The notes under the pieces were generated by a model that saw nothing but the letters and a program-made list of their open reading frames with translations, ran no database searches and was not told the origin of the DNA. 64,000 nt of DNA from the NCBI GenBank assembly GCA_963978545.1, contig OZ021727.1, forward strand, positions 21,235,943 to 21,299,942, read 5' to 3'. A program made the translations under genes and the position numbers. The DNA comes from Linyphia triangularis (Eukaryota > Arthropoda > Arachnida > Araneae > Linyphiidae). Shown here piece by piece: positions 35,724-53,026 of this stretch (position 1 is its first letter; every line of letters begins with the position of its first letter).

Positions 35724-36818
35724 CTACACATTTATTATTAACAAAACATACGTAACCACTACTCCAACGGACGAAACAACAAATTCTTTAGTAAAAGTGA
35801 ACATTCCGCACACAGAAAACGACATTCGACATCTGTCATCATCGAAGATGCTCAGCATTCTCAACTCTTCATTGTTAAGTGGGATGACATTACACAAGTG
35901 TACTAATGAACTATAAGTTTTACATAACAAATTGTATTCGTCATCTACTTTTGATGCCGATAGTGATAGACAGAAATATAATAAAGCCCCGTTCAAAAGT
36001 ATTGAATATGGCAAATAGCCAAGTTGGACTTTATTAGATTTATATGAGTCCTTCAAAATTAAACTCAACACATGCACTGTGCTTAGAAATTCAGAGCACA
36101 AAGTCAACAGAATCGGTAAGGACAAGTCTTGTTCCATTTTATTCTTGAGCAGGAGAGTAATTTTGTAAAGTTCGAGGCACTTCTTTGAGTTCAAAGGTTT
36201 TTGCTTCAAAGTTTTTCTACACATACTCAGGCTTTTACTGATATCTATGAATAGCATGCAGCAAAACAAAGTAAGAACAGTGTGGGTAGACCAAATCAAG
36301 AAAGGAACAATAGAACGGTTTTTCTTCAAAAGGAATCTTGACCACGAATGCTTTTCATCGTACCATTTTGATCTCACCGAAAGCATTAGGCTTGCTGAAA
36401 TAATATTGCCGATTAAAATGCAACCCATGAAAATCCACATCCATTTGGGCGTGAGATTGATCAATTTATTTTTATTAAAATAGCATTGGTGCATCGCACG
36501 AAGATAAAAAATAATCTTTTTAATGTATTTTCTTCGGTAGTATATTGTGTGCCACAATATTAAGATCAAAATGTAATTGAAACAAACAGCAAGTCGAGGT
36601 TCACCTTCGTAAATTCGCCAAACGTATTCGATAAGACAAAGTAAAAAATGAAAATTGAAAACAATGGCAATACAAGATACACAGCATTTTTTAATGAACG
36701 ATCCAACTTTTGTATATTTCAGAGAAATACCTGTCGCAAAGAAAAGGTAAAAAACAACGTTATAGTAATTTAAAAAATGGCTTCTAGCTTTCTGTAAAGA
36801 TCTCATTGGCACATTCAT
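35724..36818 (-). CDS. gustatory-receptor-like 7-TM protein, intact
   Basis: 364 residues, single exon, ATG at 36816-36818 and TAG at 35724-35726. Same layout as 26906-28036 but a separate subgroup. It has GISLKYTK near residue 31, seven hydrophobic segments, [10 protein letters not shown] in TM4, LSASKVDDEYNLLCKTYSSL after TM6, and the end RMSFSVCGMFTFTKEFVVSS followed by [13 protein letters not shown]. The usual SEVDVEY block reads SKVDDEY here, an acidic-to-basic change at one position. A decayed duplicate of the N-terminal half plus flank is at 12275-14210. Expected to act in the membrane of chemosensory neurons; ligand unknown. Confidence 0.82.
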   Translation of the reverse strand: MNVPMRSLQKARSHFLNYYNVVFYLFFATGISLKYTKVGSFIKKCCVSCIAIVFNFHFLLCLIEYVWRIYEGEPRLAVCFNYILILILWHTIYYRRKYIKKIIFYLRAMHQCYFNKNKLINLTPKWMWIFMGCILIGNIISASLMLSVRSKWYDEKHSWSRFLLKKNRSIVPFLIWSTHTVLTLFCCMLFIDISKSLSMCRKTLKQKPLNSKKCLELYKITLLLKNKMEQDLSLPILLTLCSEFLSTVHVLSLILKDSYKSNKVQLGYLPYSILLNGALLYFCLSLSASKVDDEYNLLCKTYSSLVHLCNVIPLNNEELRMLSIFDDDRCRMSFSVCGMFTFTKEFVVSSVGVVVTYVLLIINV

Positions 36819-38035
36819 TTAGTACGACAGCAGTGAAATGAAAGCTTTAAAAATGACTTTGCATCAGCACATTTAACTGAAAATAATAGCACTTACTCTA
36901 AAATATTCAGATTTTAATTTATTATCCATTTACAATATGTAAGAAAAGTAGTGCAATCGTGACCGGATATAATCTTGATGTTTCATTGGACAGTTTATCG
37001 AATTTAGTATTTTCAAAGGAAATTAATTCTTACAAAACACGTTATTCTCATTGGTTGATGATCAGCAAAAAATTAAAGCATATTTCCTTCGTATTGGTTG
37101 ATATTCGGTACAACAATATAAAGCGTTAGATTACGTTTTTTAAAATTGCTGTTTAGAAGAGAGAAAAAATGTTAAAACTATTTTAGTAAAAATGTTATTT
37201 TTCTTAATTTGATTAGTTTGATAATGCATGCATATTTTATATTTCATTGATTCAATGCCGTTCAATTTAATATTCTTTGAGTGCCTTATAGGCTTCAAAT
37301 TGAGAATATTAATTCAGTAGATTATAGGTAGTTAGTATAATTGAATATATTATATATATTACATTTTTTTCTTACATTTGATTAATTTGCTAACGCATGC
37401 ATATTTTATACTTTTAAAGTCCAATTCCACACCATTTAATATTCTTAGAGTGCTTTATACGCTGCAACTTCAGTATATTAATTCAATTGTTATAGACAAT
37501 TAGTAAAATTGAGAATATTACAAATGTTATTTTTTCTTACATTTAATTAATTGGCTAATTTTTCTATTAATTTGCTAGTATATATTATAATGATTAATTT
37601 AAATCCAATCTGATATTCTTCGAGTACCTTATACGCTTCAAATTAAATATATTAATTCAATTTATGAACAATTTTAAAGCATAAAAGCCTCTGTAAAAAG
37701 AATTTGATAAAGTGTTTCCAAAAAGGTTTTCGGACAAGATTAAATGTTTTATTTTACTATATTTTGTATTCTAGTTAATGAATTTAGAAAAAGAAAAGTA
37801 TCGATGTAATTCAAGGTAGTTTTTTTAATAATCGTTTATAGTTTTTCTTCGTAAGGGGTCGTTTGAATATTAAAACTAAACCAAACTTTTTAAAGTCCAA
37901 TGTCAATCCATAATTGTATGCTATATATAGATATAGCACCCCAAAAAATAAAATTTGACCCAAGTACCGAGTTTCAAAAATTTTCAATAGCTTATTTGTA
38001 ACCTACAATATATCAAGGAAATGAAAAATTATTTT
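36819..38035. repeat. segmental duplication of the 12905-14210 flank
   Basis: Upstream flank of the intact Gr, alignable with the flank of the pseudogene at 12275-12904. It carries the same internal TTGATTAATTTG / CTTCAAATT repeats. No gene seen. Confidence 0.75.
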
Positions 38036-38909
38036 TATAATTGATTAATGTTTTTGTAGCTATAGCACTAGCGTAAACTAATTACTGCATTTTTCGAAAT
38101 TTAGATATTTAACTCCAAAACTACATTGACATTAAAAAAAAAGGCGATGATTAAGTTTTACTGACCTTAAATGCATATTGTTGCCAATCGTCTACATTCC
38201 TCAAGTATTCATATCACTTTAAGTAGCAACCTATCCAAAGTGGTGTTTTTTTTTTTTTTTTTTTTTTTTTTTCAATTTTAATTTTACCGAAACTATTTTA
38301 TCATTTACAAACGTAACTAGGATATTCGACGGTTTATTTCTTATTCTGCTAAAATTTTCACTGTTGGGGCGCTATTGGCTGAGTACAATTTCATTTCGGC
38401 GGTAGTTACGAATTGTGATAATTTATATAAAAAGTAATAAAAACACAGAGAATTTTTTTTTTCGGATAAAAACAAGGTAAGAGTAACGAATAATATTTAT
38501 ATTTTTGCATTTACTGATAAGTTTATGCAAAAAAAAATGTAGCTTTTTTTGTGATATAAAAATACATCGATATATGCACATTTTTTTTTCTGTATTTTTC
38601 TTATTAGCTATACCCAGAAGTACGCGTGGCGAAAAAATTCTGAAACAGCGTCGACTGCTTTCAAACCTTATTTTTAGTATCGAAAGAAAAATGTGGCCAA
38701 ATTTAAATCCAAGGCGAAATTAATTTAAGGCCAAATTGGATAAAAGCCAAACTTAAATCGAATGCAATTTTTGCATATTGGTTAATGATTAATTTTCAAT
38801 TAATAAAACAATCCTTTAATTTTTTAAAGAGAAGCACATTCTTATTTTTTTCTTTTCGTTTTCATGAGATTTATCACCAATGCAATTAGTTAGGAAAACT
38901 TAATAGACA
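38036..38909. other. intergenic, no gene seen
   Basis: AT-rich, with a poly(T) run at 38247-38272. The GGCCAAATTTAAATCC / GGCCAAATTGGAT pair at 38694-38742 is a short inverted or repeated motif of unknown nature. Confidence 0.45.
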
Positions 38910-40003
38910 TAATGGGGGATTACAGCATTTTTTTCCTGGTTTCAAATTGACTGAGAAAATAGTCTTAAATCAAATAAAAAACAATTTTTACATTTTTTTA
39001 GATCTATTTAATTTGGAATCTGAATTTTAAAATAGGTAGTTTCTATATCAAGCTGAAACCAGAAGTTACGTCACATTCTGCGGTGTGATGTACTTTGTCC
39101 CTGCATTTGAAAACAAACTCTTGATTTGCTGTTTTCCTTTCCTTGATTGTTTCATCTTTTTACTCGATTTTTATGTTATTTAAATTTTGAATAATTTATT
39201 TTCGTTGAAAGAGATGTTCAACCGTTATAAATATTTTACTGTGCCGAAGTGCACAAGCACGACATCGACCAATATGGTTCCATTCCAACTTGGCATCCAT
39301 TTTAACAGACCTGTAGTTTGGTGTCAATTCAACCAGACGACATTTTATAAAGTCGCTAATCGGGCAGCTTACAGCACATTCTAACCAAAAGTGTTGGTGT
39401 ATTACAATGAATGAAAAGAAAAATCCTCCGTTTTATCAGAGCAATCCTTTCGACATGTTTGTAAAGACCATTTTGATGTAAATATTAGTATTTTTTTCCT
39501 ACTTTTTATCATTTATTTGTGATAATCATTCACTGTAATAGCGTTCGCATTATTATTGAATTACAGCATTTTGGTTTCTTCGTCAGCTTTTCAAAAATGC
39601 GCCAACCTATACACACCGACTAGGGATTTACCGCTTTATTGACACCGGCTTCCATACTTATGTTTTACAAATTCAAATCACAGGAAATACGAGAAAAACT
39701 CAATTATAATTAACAAATTCTCAAAATTATCAAACGAAACGATTAACAAGCAAAATCTCGAAATCAGTGTAGGATTGCTCATGCGCAAGAACAGATTCAC
39801 AGCCAAGCACTTAATACATCTCGACCGTTTTTGATTACATCATGTTTCCGGCTGTTTTTAGTGATTTTAAAATTAATATAATTAATAAAAGTAATTTTTT
39901 ATCAGAAGTTTTAAACACACATTCAGATTCCTGATAGTTTTTTTTTTTTGCATGAAAAACTCTAATTAAATGAAAATTAAAAATAGGCTGTAATTCCCCA
40001 TTG
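38910..40003 (+). mobile_element. putative non-autonomous THAP-type transposon
   Basis: About 1.1 kb bounded by inverted repeats: left AATGGGGGATTACAGCATTT (from 38911) and right, on the complement, AATGGGGAATTACAGCCTAT (from 40002). The interior has a short THAP-like frame at 39214-39384 but no transposase body. I could not establish the target duplication. Confidence 0.55.
39214..39384 (+). pseudogene. possible THAP-domain start fragment
   Basis: A 56-residue frame opening with MFNRYKYFTVPKCTSTT. This resembles the Y-K-(Y)-C-x-V-P-x-C start of THAP domains, but with F in place of the first zinc cysteine. The rest lacks the FP and the C-x2-H pair. It lies inside an inverted-repeat element, which is the main reason to take it seriously. 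The call is weak. Confidence 0.3.
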
Positions 40004-40632
40004 TGATTGTGAGATCAATTGCCTATCTTAGAGTTGTCAATTGGAAGCTTTGCCCTTTCGATGCTCAAATGCGAAAGCCCCTTTAAAAAGCCTTTCCATA
40101 AGCCATTATCACTTTAAATCTTGATTAATATGAATAATCTATTACGTAAATTAGGAATAAAAGCACACACATTAAGAAATTTACAAATATTACAACCTTA
40201 GGTAAAGGTTAAAGGGATTATTTGTTGTAAATCGACGCTTGTTTTTTTCCCCTCTTTCTCTTCAACCCCCCCCCCCCCCATATTGTAATAAAACATGCCA
40301 GGAGAAATTGTTTTGGCAACTCTCGACTCTAAAACTTCGTTCCTGTTGGCGTGTGAATATTAAGTGGTTCAGTAGGTGTAGGCACCCACGTAAATGCCAT
40401 TTTCTCAGTTGTACCTTAACATTTCATTAAATATGTTTCGTCTAAGAATTGCCATATCTTCATCTGTTATTGTGATCAACATCACATTATTACATGTATT
40501 ATATATGAGGATAGGACTGAATTTAAATAAAACGTTCATCATATCAGATAATATATTTATTTAATATTTGTATACCTGCGCAAAGTTCCATTCAGTTTAA
40601 AAAATATATTTAAAGTTTCAAGTACATATATT

Positions 40633-46274
<5,642 letters not shown>

Positions 46275-47396
46275 TTAAATATGTATTATTAGCAACGCGT
46301 ACCTAACCACTACTCCGATGGATGAAAAAACAAAGTCCCTAGTAAAGCGGAACACTTCGCAAACTGAAAAAGTCATTCTGCATCTCTCATCATCAAAGAT
46401 CCTTGACGTTCTTAATTCTTCCCAGAAATGAAAGCGAATGCATTGACATAAATTCCTCATTAAACTATAAGTTTTAGATAATAATTTGTATTCCACGTCC
46501 ACTTCCGATGCCGTGATTCCAAGGCAAAAGTATAATAAAGAACTGAAAAATAGTACAGTATAGGCTACCAGATGTGGTGGACCGTTTTCTGAATAATTCA
46601 ATATTATAGTCAATCCATACACGGTACTGAAAAACTCCAATGACATCATCAGCATGATAGGCAAGGACAAAGTAGCTTCCATCTCATTCTTGAGTAACAG
46701 TGTTCTTTTATACAGTTCAAGGCACTTCTTCGTATTCGAAGATCTTTTCTTCAAAATTTTTCTACATAATTGTAAACTCTTGCGCATGTCCAAGAATAAC
46801 AAACAGCAAAACAGTGTGAGAGCATTGGGCGTCGTCCAAAATAATGGAGCATGTAAAAAACCGTTAAGTAGCAAAATGTTTTTAAACCAAGATATATTTT
46901 CACCATTCCTTTGAGAAGTATTGTTAATAAAAAAGAATATGACATGAGTTATGTTTTGGGTGAATAGGAAAAACAGCGTTATCCAAGTCCATTTAGCGCC
47001 CCTTTTACTAACTACAACCTGTTCAAAATAACATTCTCGCATAGCCTGTAGATAGGCAATGATTTGCTCGATGGATTTTCTTCTGAGGTAGAGTGTTTGC
47101 CACAGAATAAAAAGCACAGCGTTGGTGATCAGGATCATCAACGCTTGTTTTGTTAATTGAATATGGTTGTCAAGAAATATGCACATAGCTTCTAAGGTAA
47201 CCAGCAGATAATGTAAATTTAAGAAAATTGCGAAACAGGTTGAAATCAACTTCTGTACGATATTTCGATTCATTGTATATTTTAGTGGTATCCCATTTAT
47301 CAAAAACAATTTGAAAAACACATCATAATCTTGTAAATATTTTATATTATGACTTTTATTTTCAAATACCTCAATCTTTGCGAAGTAGTTGCTAGC
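46275..47396 (-). CDS. gustatory-receptor-like protein lacking the family start codon
   Basis: The frame is open from just after a stop at 47397-47399 to TAA at 46275-46277, and covers the full 7-TM body: [41 protein letters not shown] and the end FTRDFVFSS with GVVVRYALLIIHI. There is no ATG in the 5' 123 bp. The position aligned to the family methionine (before FE-K-) reads GTA. The first in-frame ATG (47271-47273) would give 332 residues, keeping TM1 but losing GIPLKYT. The codon at 47319 is GTG, not a normal eukaryotic start. It could be a recent start-loss pseudogene, a shortened receptor, or a gene with a small upstream exon. The terminal TY motif is RY here. No internal stop or indel is seen, so decay is recent if real. 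Confidence 0.65.
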   Translation of the reverse strand, partial: ASNYFAKIEVFENKSHNIKYLQDYDVFFKLFLINGIPLKYTMNRNIVQKLISTCFAIFLNLHYLLVTLEAMCIFLDNHIQLTKQALMILITNAVLFILWQTLYLRRKSIEQIIAYLQAMRECYFEQVVVSKRGAKWTWITLFFLFTQNITHVIFFFINNTSQRNGENISWFKNILLLNGFLHAPLFWTTPNALTLFCCLLFLDMRKSLQLCRKILKKRSSNTKKCLELYKRTLLLKNEMEATLSLPIMLMMSLEFFSTVYGLTIILNYSENGPPHLVAYTVLFFSSLLYFCLGITASEVDVEYKLLSKTYSLMRNLCQCIRFHFWEELRTSRIFDDERCRMTFSVCEVFRFTRDFVFSSIGVVVRYALLIIHI

Positions 47397-47399
47397 TTA

Positions 47400-48554
47400 C
47401 CATCTTTTTAAAAATAAATTATTCTTAAATTTACAATTCAACAAAAAATGTATTCCTATATATTCTTATACACACTAAAGCATTTCAAAACTACGGTTAA
47501 TCTGCTATGATTCCACTTTGTAGTTTCAAATTAAGATGAGTTCTTGTATTAAAATACTTTTAGCAAGTAACCAACAACAAATATTTAATAAATAAAATTA
47601 ATAATAAAATATATTTGAGTGTATTAGCAATAATTTATTCAAGAATTCTGGAAATTGAGAAAAATAAAATATTTTTTAATCGAATAATTATCCATATTGA
47701 GCTCAGATTCATGTCCAAATAGTTTATCAATATTTAAAGTTTGATGTTTTATTCTTAATTTAACAAAAACACTTTATAATATCCATTGTATTTTTATTCT
47801 GTTTCAATCACTTTGATTTCAGCAACAGACAATATTAATGCATTAAGTATCATTATTACGTGGCAGTAGATATAATTTGAATCATTAGAGTATACCTTGA
47901 AGCATTATACCTAAGTTGAATAAATAAATATAGTAAAAAGATTGTAAATTATTTTTTATCTGAATGCAATTGTACTAAGTAGACAAAAAGATTGTTATGT
48001 GGTTTACTTCTGTTGCTAAAGAGATACTGCACAAGTTTAAATTGAAGAAAATTTTCACGGAAAAAGGCAGAATTCTCAAGGCTAATTTATTTTAAATATT
48101 ATTTTTTATACGTATAGTTCTTAAATAGAAAAGGTCAATTTCTTAGTGTTTCTGAGATTAAACCACGGTAATTAAAAGAAGTAAATATATCTTTAAAAGT
48201 AACCAAATAAAAACGATTTTAATATTTAGAATACATGAAACATTTTAATTAAAATAGAAAAACATAACACTAACACACACTTTAATTTTATAAATAATAT
48301 TTGGGATTGAACACATTTAAAAGTCAAGAATGCAAAAATATATAATTATGCAAAAATGTTTAACAATAATATTATTTCAACATAATTTGTGTCTTTGTGC
48401 GTCTGCAAATGAAAAAGACTTTAAAACAATGGACCTATTGTTTCCATTTCATATTCTCATGTCTAAGTTGGCTCACATTTTAATGCACTTTTATCTTATC
48501 AAGTAGTAACATGGCGTCAAATAACAAACACTGCTTGAAACACTGTGCAACTAG
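47400..48554. other. intergenic, no gene seen
   Basis: AT-rich. No supported feature. Confidence 0.5.
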
Positions 48555-48660
48555 AGTGGGAAAAGTAATACTTTTTCAAACGAGGTAAAACACTTATTTG
48601 ACGAGTGCGACAGCACGAGTCAAATAATTTACCGAGTTTGAAAAAGTATTTTCCCACGAG
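48555..48660. mobile_element. 106-bp hairpin element
   Basis: Arms starting GTGGGAAAAGTAATACTTTT and (complement) GTGGGAAAATACTTTTTCAA pair through AAAC(G/T)(A/C)GGTAAA to a small TTTGACGAGTGCG / CACGAGTCAAAT inner hairpin. It looks like a short MITE. A 30-bp poly(A) run follows at 48909-48940. Confidence 0.65.
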
Positions 48661-48907
48661 TTTTATACAATATTTTTTATAATCACGTGCACAAAATATT
48701 TTTAATACATATATTTATTAATATTCGCAACTCCAGTAAATGAATTTCTTCTGAAAATATGTCATTTCAGAACCAAGACTATGAGGCGCGCAAGAAAGTT
48801 ACTTTCCCGTATTCCTCGCGAATAAAGTACTACTTTCGCCACGATTTATAATCAAACTGATTTTAAAAAATTAATTTTTTGCCCGTTTTTATAAAAAGTA
48901 TTGTTTT

Positions 48908-48941
<34 letters not shown>

Positions 48942-49099
48942 GATTTATTTTGTTGCATTTCTTCATGTTTCGAACTATACAACATCGCGCATTTCAATTA
49001 CACTATAATATTAGTCATTGCTTTAATATTTGATGTGGTGATATTTATCGTTTTCAAATTTTTTCTCATTTAAATAAAAATGTCCGGTTTGGCGATATT

Positions 49100-49400
49100 T
49101 TTGGCCTTAGTTTTCACATGGAGCAAGAAAACCCTCGCCGAGATGCTAAATTAGCGATGTTATTCGATAGACATTACTTCTTTACTTATCTTTCTTGTGC
49201 GTGAAACAGAAAGAAATCAATCGTTGATGTGTGATATTCTACCGCAAAAAGCTCGGTTTTAAAGGTACTCGTTTTTCAATTTTGTACGCTTTTATCGCAT
49301 TTCTGTAGGAATTTCGGAAATGGGAATGATTAGAACAACTTACGAGGCATTAGTACAAAGATTTTAATCAGAGTTGTTAGAGTGTTTTCAGCAATTTCTG
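49100..49400. repeat. dispersed repeat shared with 14960-15250
   Basis: Ordered matches to 14960-15250 (TCGTTGATG, GGTACTCGTTTTTCAATTTT, GATTTTAATCAGAGTTGTTAGAG). It adjoins the 3' end of the LINE fragment that follows, so it may be the 3' tail of that LINE family. Confidence 0.5.
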
Positions 49401-49900
49401 AAAAACATGATATATTGCATTCGCAAGTTGTCCTAGGCCTTCCCATTTTCCTCTTGTTATCAGGAGCCCAGGAGAAAGATACATGTGTTAGATTCTCTTT
49501 TGGCATTCTTAACACATGACCTGTCTATCGCCACCTTCTCTTACTGATTTATTTCTCTATTGAAGTAATGTCTGCCCTTTCTAAAATTGCTACGTTACTA
49601 ATTTTAACAGGCCAAAAGATTTTGAGGACTCTTGTACAATTATTTTGGAAAACTTCAAGTTTTTGAATGTCTGACTTTCTGAGGCACTGTGTTTCAGCTC
49701 CATGCAATAAAAATGCTCTGATTATTGTTTTATGTATATTTATTTGTGTTTTTATTTTGATGCTTGAGGACCTCCAAAATTTATCCAGGTTTCTAAATGA
49801 GGCTATCCAGGCTTCTCTGAAGTTTCTGCCAAAGAGTTGGCGTTGGTGGACCATTGCTACATTCCATGCAGGTTGGCGTAATTTGAGAGAAACTTTCAAA
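49330..49900 (-). pseudogene. 3' end of a non-LTR (LINE) retrotransposon
   Basis: The reverse strand encodes the region after the RT fingers and palm: KIKTQINIHKTIIRAFLLHG, then AETQCLRKSDIQKLEVFQNN and CTRVLKI (about 49600-49770). After a break come HVLRMPKENL- and KRKMGRPRTT-like segments (about 49430-49515). These match the conserved LINE 3' ORF tail (K-x-K-x-x-x-(Y/H)-K-T, L-x-G-(S/A)-E-T, GRPRTT). Frameshifts and stops are present. The element is heavily 5'-truncated and adjoins a Gr fragment. Confidence 0.75.
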
Positions 49901-49949
49901 TCTGGTTTCCGCTGCTGCATTTCAAGCCAAGATGTTTGCGAAGCCGTGG

Positions 49950-50206
49950 CGTCATTTCGGAGACTAATTACTAAATGCAACTTGTCCAAAATAACACCCA
50001 CGTGAAGTCTGTAGATAGGCAATGGTTTTCTGGATGGGTAGTTCTTCTGCGGTAGAGCGTTAGCCATAGAATGAAAAGCACAGTGTTAGTGATAAGCATC
50101 TGCCACATTTTTTTGTGATTTGATTTTGGTTGTCAAGAAATATGCACACAGCAGCTGAGGTATTTAATAGAAAATGTAAATTTAAACCAATTGCCTAACA
50201 GGTTAG
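49950..50206 (-). pseudogene. Gr N-terminal fragment next to LINE and SINE
   Basis: The reverse strand reads LNLHFLLN, CIFLDNQNQITK, then LCFSFYG with a stop, IAYLQTSRGCYFGQVAFSN and further stops. This aligns with residues of about 25-125 of the 46275 gene (FLNLHYLL, CIFLDNHIQLTK, IAYLQAMRECYFEQV). LINE sequence lies at the downstream side (below about 49950) and a SINE at the upstream side (from 50208), so both ends of the surviving piece are marked by retroelements. Confidence 0.8.
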
Positions 50207-50207
50207 A

Positions 50208-50382
50208 CTGACCAAACGGTATAGTGGTTAGCGTGCTAGCCTCTAGACCGGGAGGTTGCGGTTTCGAGTCCCGTGTAAGGCATGGCTGTTTGTAAATGTA
50301 TGTTGACTTGTCAAATGACGAATGTTTCGCCGCATTTTAGCCCTCGTGTTTCTTACGGCGCCAGATAATCTGAAAACAACCA
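50208..50382 (+). repeat. tRNA-derived SINE, copy 3
   Basis: The same family as 90-259 and 19067-19241: GACCAAACGGTATAGTGG, B box variant GTTTCGAGTCC, and tail CGGCGCCAGATAATCTGAA plus AACAACCA. It lies 2 bp from the Gr fragment. Target duplication not found. Confidence 0.85.
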
Positions 50383-51826
50383 TAAACTTCTCATTTAAAT
50401 TAAATCTGGGTTTGATATCATTTCTAGCACTGTAAGTTATAACAACACTACAGAATAGATTAACTAGAGACTTGGTAAATTTATCTATTTGTAGTTCTAA
50501 GTAACTAACAAAAACATTATTTTTGTATGCACAATTGGTTTAGCAATACACATTTTATCTAATAGGTTTTTAGAAAACGTGGCAATATCAAATACATTGC
50601 TTAATAAGTTATCTCCATTGGCCTTAGATTTATACCCATATAGCTTATCAATATTACATACCTTAAAAATACATTTTACTAGACGTTACCTAAATAACAA
50701 TATAATATTTTTGACCAATTGTTTCTTTTACTTCAAATTGAGTCAGACAATTTATTTGGTTTGAAAGGAGATTTCAGATGAATCATTAGGATATATCGTG
50801 ACTCCTAATCCATTCACCAAAAAAAATACATTGAGCTTTATAAATTGCATTTTAAATTATGATTGACCATATACAGGTTGCTATAAAGAGATTAATATAT
50901 GTGGTTTTACATATACGTGGTTTTACATATACGTGGAGCTGAGGTGGGGGGGGGGGGGAGGTTAAGCCAGGAAACCAGTTTAAAAAGTGGTAATATTCTT
51001 AATTTTCCAATGACAATTAAATAACATTTCAATAGTTTAAAAAGGTATGAAAATGCAGTGTAATTGCCATTGGCAATTTTTTTTTTCTTTCAAAAGAACA
51101 GAATTTCAGTTTATATTGAAACAAATAATGCTTTAGACTACTTGACCACGCTACAAACTATTTTGAATAACTTTCGTTATTTATCATAACATATTTGTTG
51201 AGCAAATATTTTCTACGTGGCCAAAACTTACATCATTTTAAGTACCAATATCGTCTCTGAATCAAAGTGTCTGAAATATTTTGGTTTCGCTATAGAAAAG
51301 TAATATTTTGATGTTAATAAACGAATTCATCAATGCGCCAAAAAGATGAATTAATTTGCAATTAATTTGCTTGAATAAAATACACTTATATTTTGACTGG
51401 AAAGAATAAAACAATTGTTAATTCTTAGCTGAAGTTATTAGCAAGAAAAAGTGTTCCTTCAAGAAAATTACAACTACAAGAAAAATACCCAATTAGAATC
51501 GTATTACATTCGTATTTATAGATATTGTTACATATTAACCATTAGTAAGTAATTAGATTTGTTGTTAATATTGAATCTTCTAGTCTCTGAAGGTCTTATG
51601 TGATCTGTTACTTGAAGAAGTAAATTGATATTTCAAAACTAAACCAAAAACAATTAAAGCAATTCAATAAAATATTTTATTTCCCTTTCATTATTATTTT
51701 AAGAATATTTTAAAACTAAATGTAATATATACCTCTAATTGTATTAATTGTTGGAAACTTAAGAATATAAAATACCACAAGCATCTATTTTAATCATCAA
51801 AACCTTCATAGTTATGAGAATATGCT
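50383..51826. other. intergenic, no gene seen
   Basis: AT-rich, with a G-run at 50947-50957. No coding frame recognised, and no continuation of the Gr fragment beyond the SINE. Confidence 0.5.
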
Positions 51827-52462
51827 CTAAATTCGTACTATTAGCAACGCATACGTAACCACTACTCCGACGGATGAAAAAATAAAGTCTCTAGTAAAGC
51901 TGAACACTTCACAAACAGTAAAAGTAATTTTGCATCTGCCATCATCAAATATCTTTACTAATCTTAATTCTTCTGAGTACTGACATTGAGTGCACTGATG
52001 CAAATTACGAAATGAACTGTAAGTTTTAGATAACAATTTGTATTCCACGTTCACTTCTGATGCCGGGATTCCGAGACAAAAGTAAAATAAATTACTGAAA
52101 AATATCACAGTATAAGCAACCAAATTTTGTGGGACCATGACCGTGTTATTTGCTTCCAGAATGATAGCCAATCCATACAGAGTACTAACAAACTCTAATG
52201 ACATTATCAACATAATCGGCAAGGACAAAGTTGCTTCCATCTCATTCTTGAGTACCAATGTTCTTTTATACAATTCAAAGCAATTTTTTGTATCCGAAGA
52301 TTTTTTCATCAATAATGTTCTACACTGTCGCAAACTCTTTTGGATGTCGAAGAATAACAAACAGCAAAAAAGAGTGAGTACATTGGGCATCGTCCAGTAT
52401 AACGGAGTAATTAAAAAACGGTTAAGGAGCAGAATGTTTTTAAACCAAGAAGAATTGTCCTT
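51827..52462 (-). pseudogene. Gr C-terminal half, truncated gene
   Basis: The frame is open from a TGA at 52463-52465 to the family stop at 51827, so about 211 codons. It runs from DNSSWFKN through [13 protein letters not shown] (TM4), TM5, TM6 with PASEVNVEYKLLSKTYSS, and the end FTRDFIFSS with GVVVTYALLIVRI. This portion is intact and very like the 46275 gene. Everything upstream of TM4 is gone. Sequence homology stops near 52500, where unrelated T-rich DNA containing a GAACCACCCTATAA tip (like the hAT-like element end) begins. An ATG exists only at the internal PN position (52388-52390). Confidence 0.8.
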
Positions 52463-52502
52463 TCACTACACATTACCAACTATTGTCGTTCAGTTATATA
52501 AC

Positions 52503-53026
52503 GTTTAGAAATTTTTAAAAAATTTAGGAAAAATAGTTATTTTTTTATATTTTCCTCAAAATTTGAGGTGAATGAGCGACCGGAAGATAATATTTTTTTT
52601 CAAAACTTTTTTTTACAATTTTTCTTATCAAAATGTGTATTAACTTTTTTCATCTCATTCGTTTCAAAAATATATATATATTTTTTTCGAACCACCCTAT
52701 AAATACTTTATGAATTATAGTCCAATAAATTGAACTTTCTTAAAAAAAATCTCGAGTAATTCTCCGCTAATTGAACATTGTTGAGAAATAAAAAAGAGCC
52801 TGCTAATTATATAGTTCTCGTAGTTGGCCGCCAACAAAAAGTTTGGCAATGGTCAACTGTATAATAGGTAAGTACCCAAAATAACTTGTATGCTTAACCC
52901 TTTCAATCCCAGGAAGTTTTATTTGCAAATTTATAAATTATGAAAACTAAATATTTTAAAACTAGTTATTGTTGCACAAATAAGTAATAAACTAAAAATT
53001 AGCACCTTAAAAAAAAAAAGAAGTGA
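52503..53026. other. repeat-derived intergenic stretch
   Basis: 52660-52705 carries a TTTTTTTCGAACCACCCTA end resembling the tip of the hAT-like element at 17224. 52845-53026 is the outer part of the foldback family, matching 41420-41590 in reverse. No gene. Confidence 0.5.

Noticed and set aside
49667..50005. 112-codon plus-strand frame
   Set aside because: Shadow of the LINE coding strand on the minus strand.
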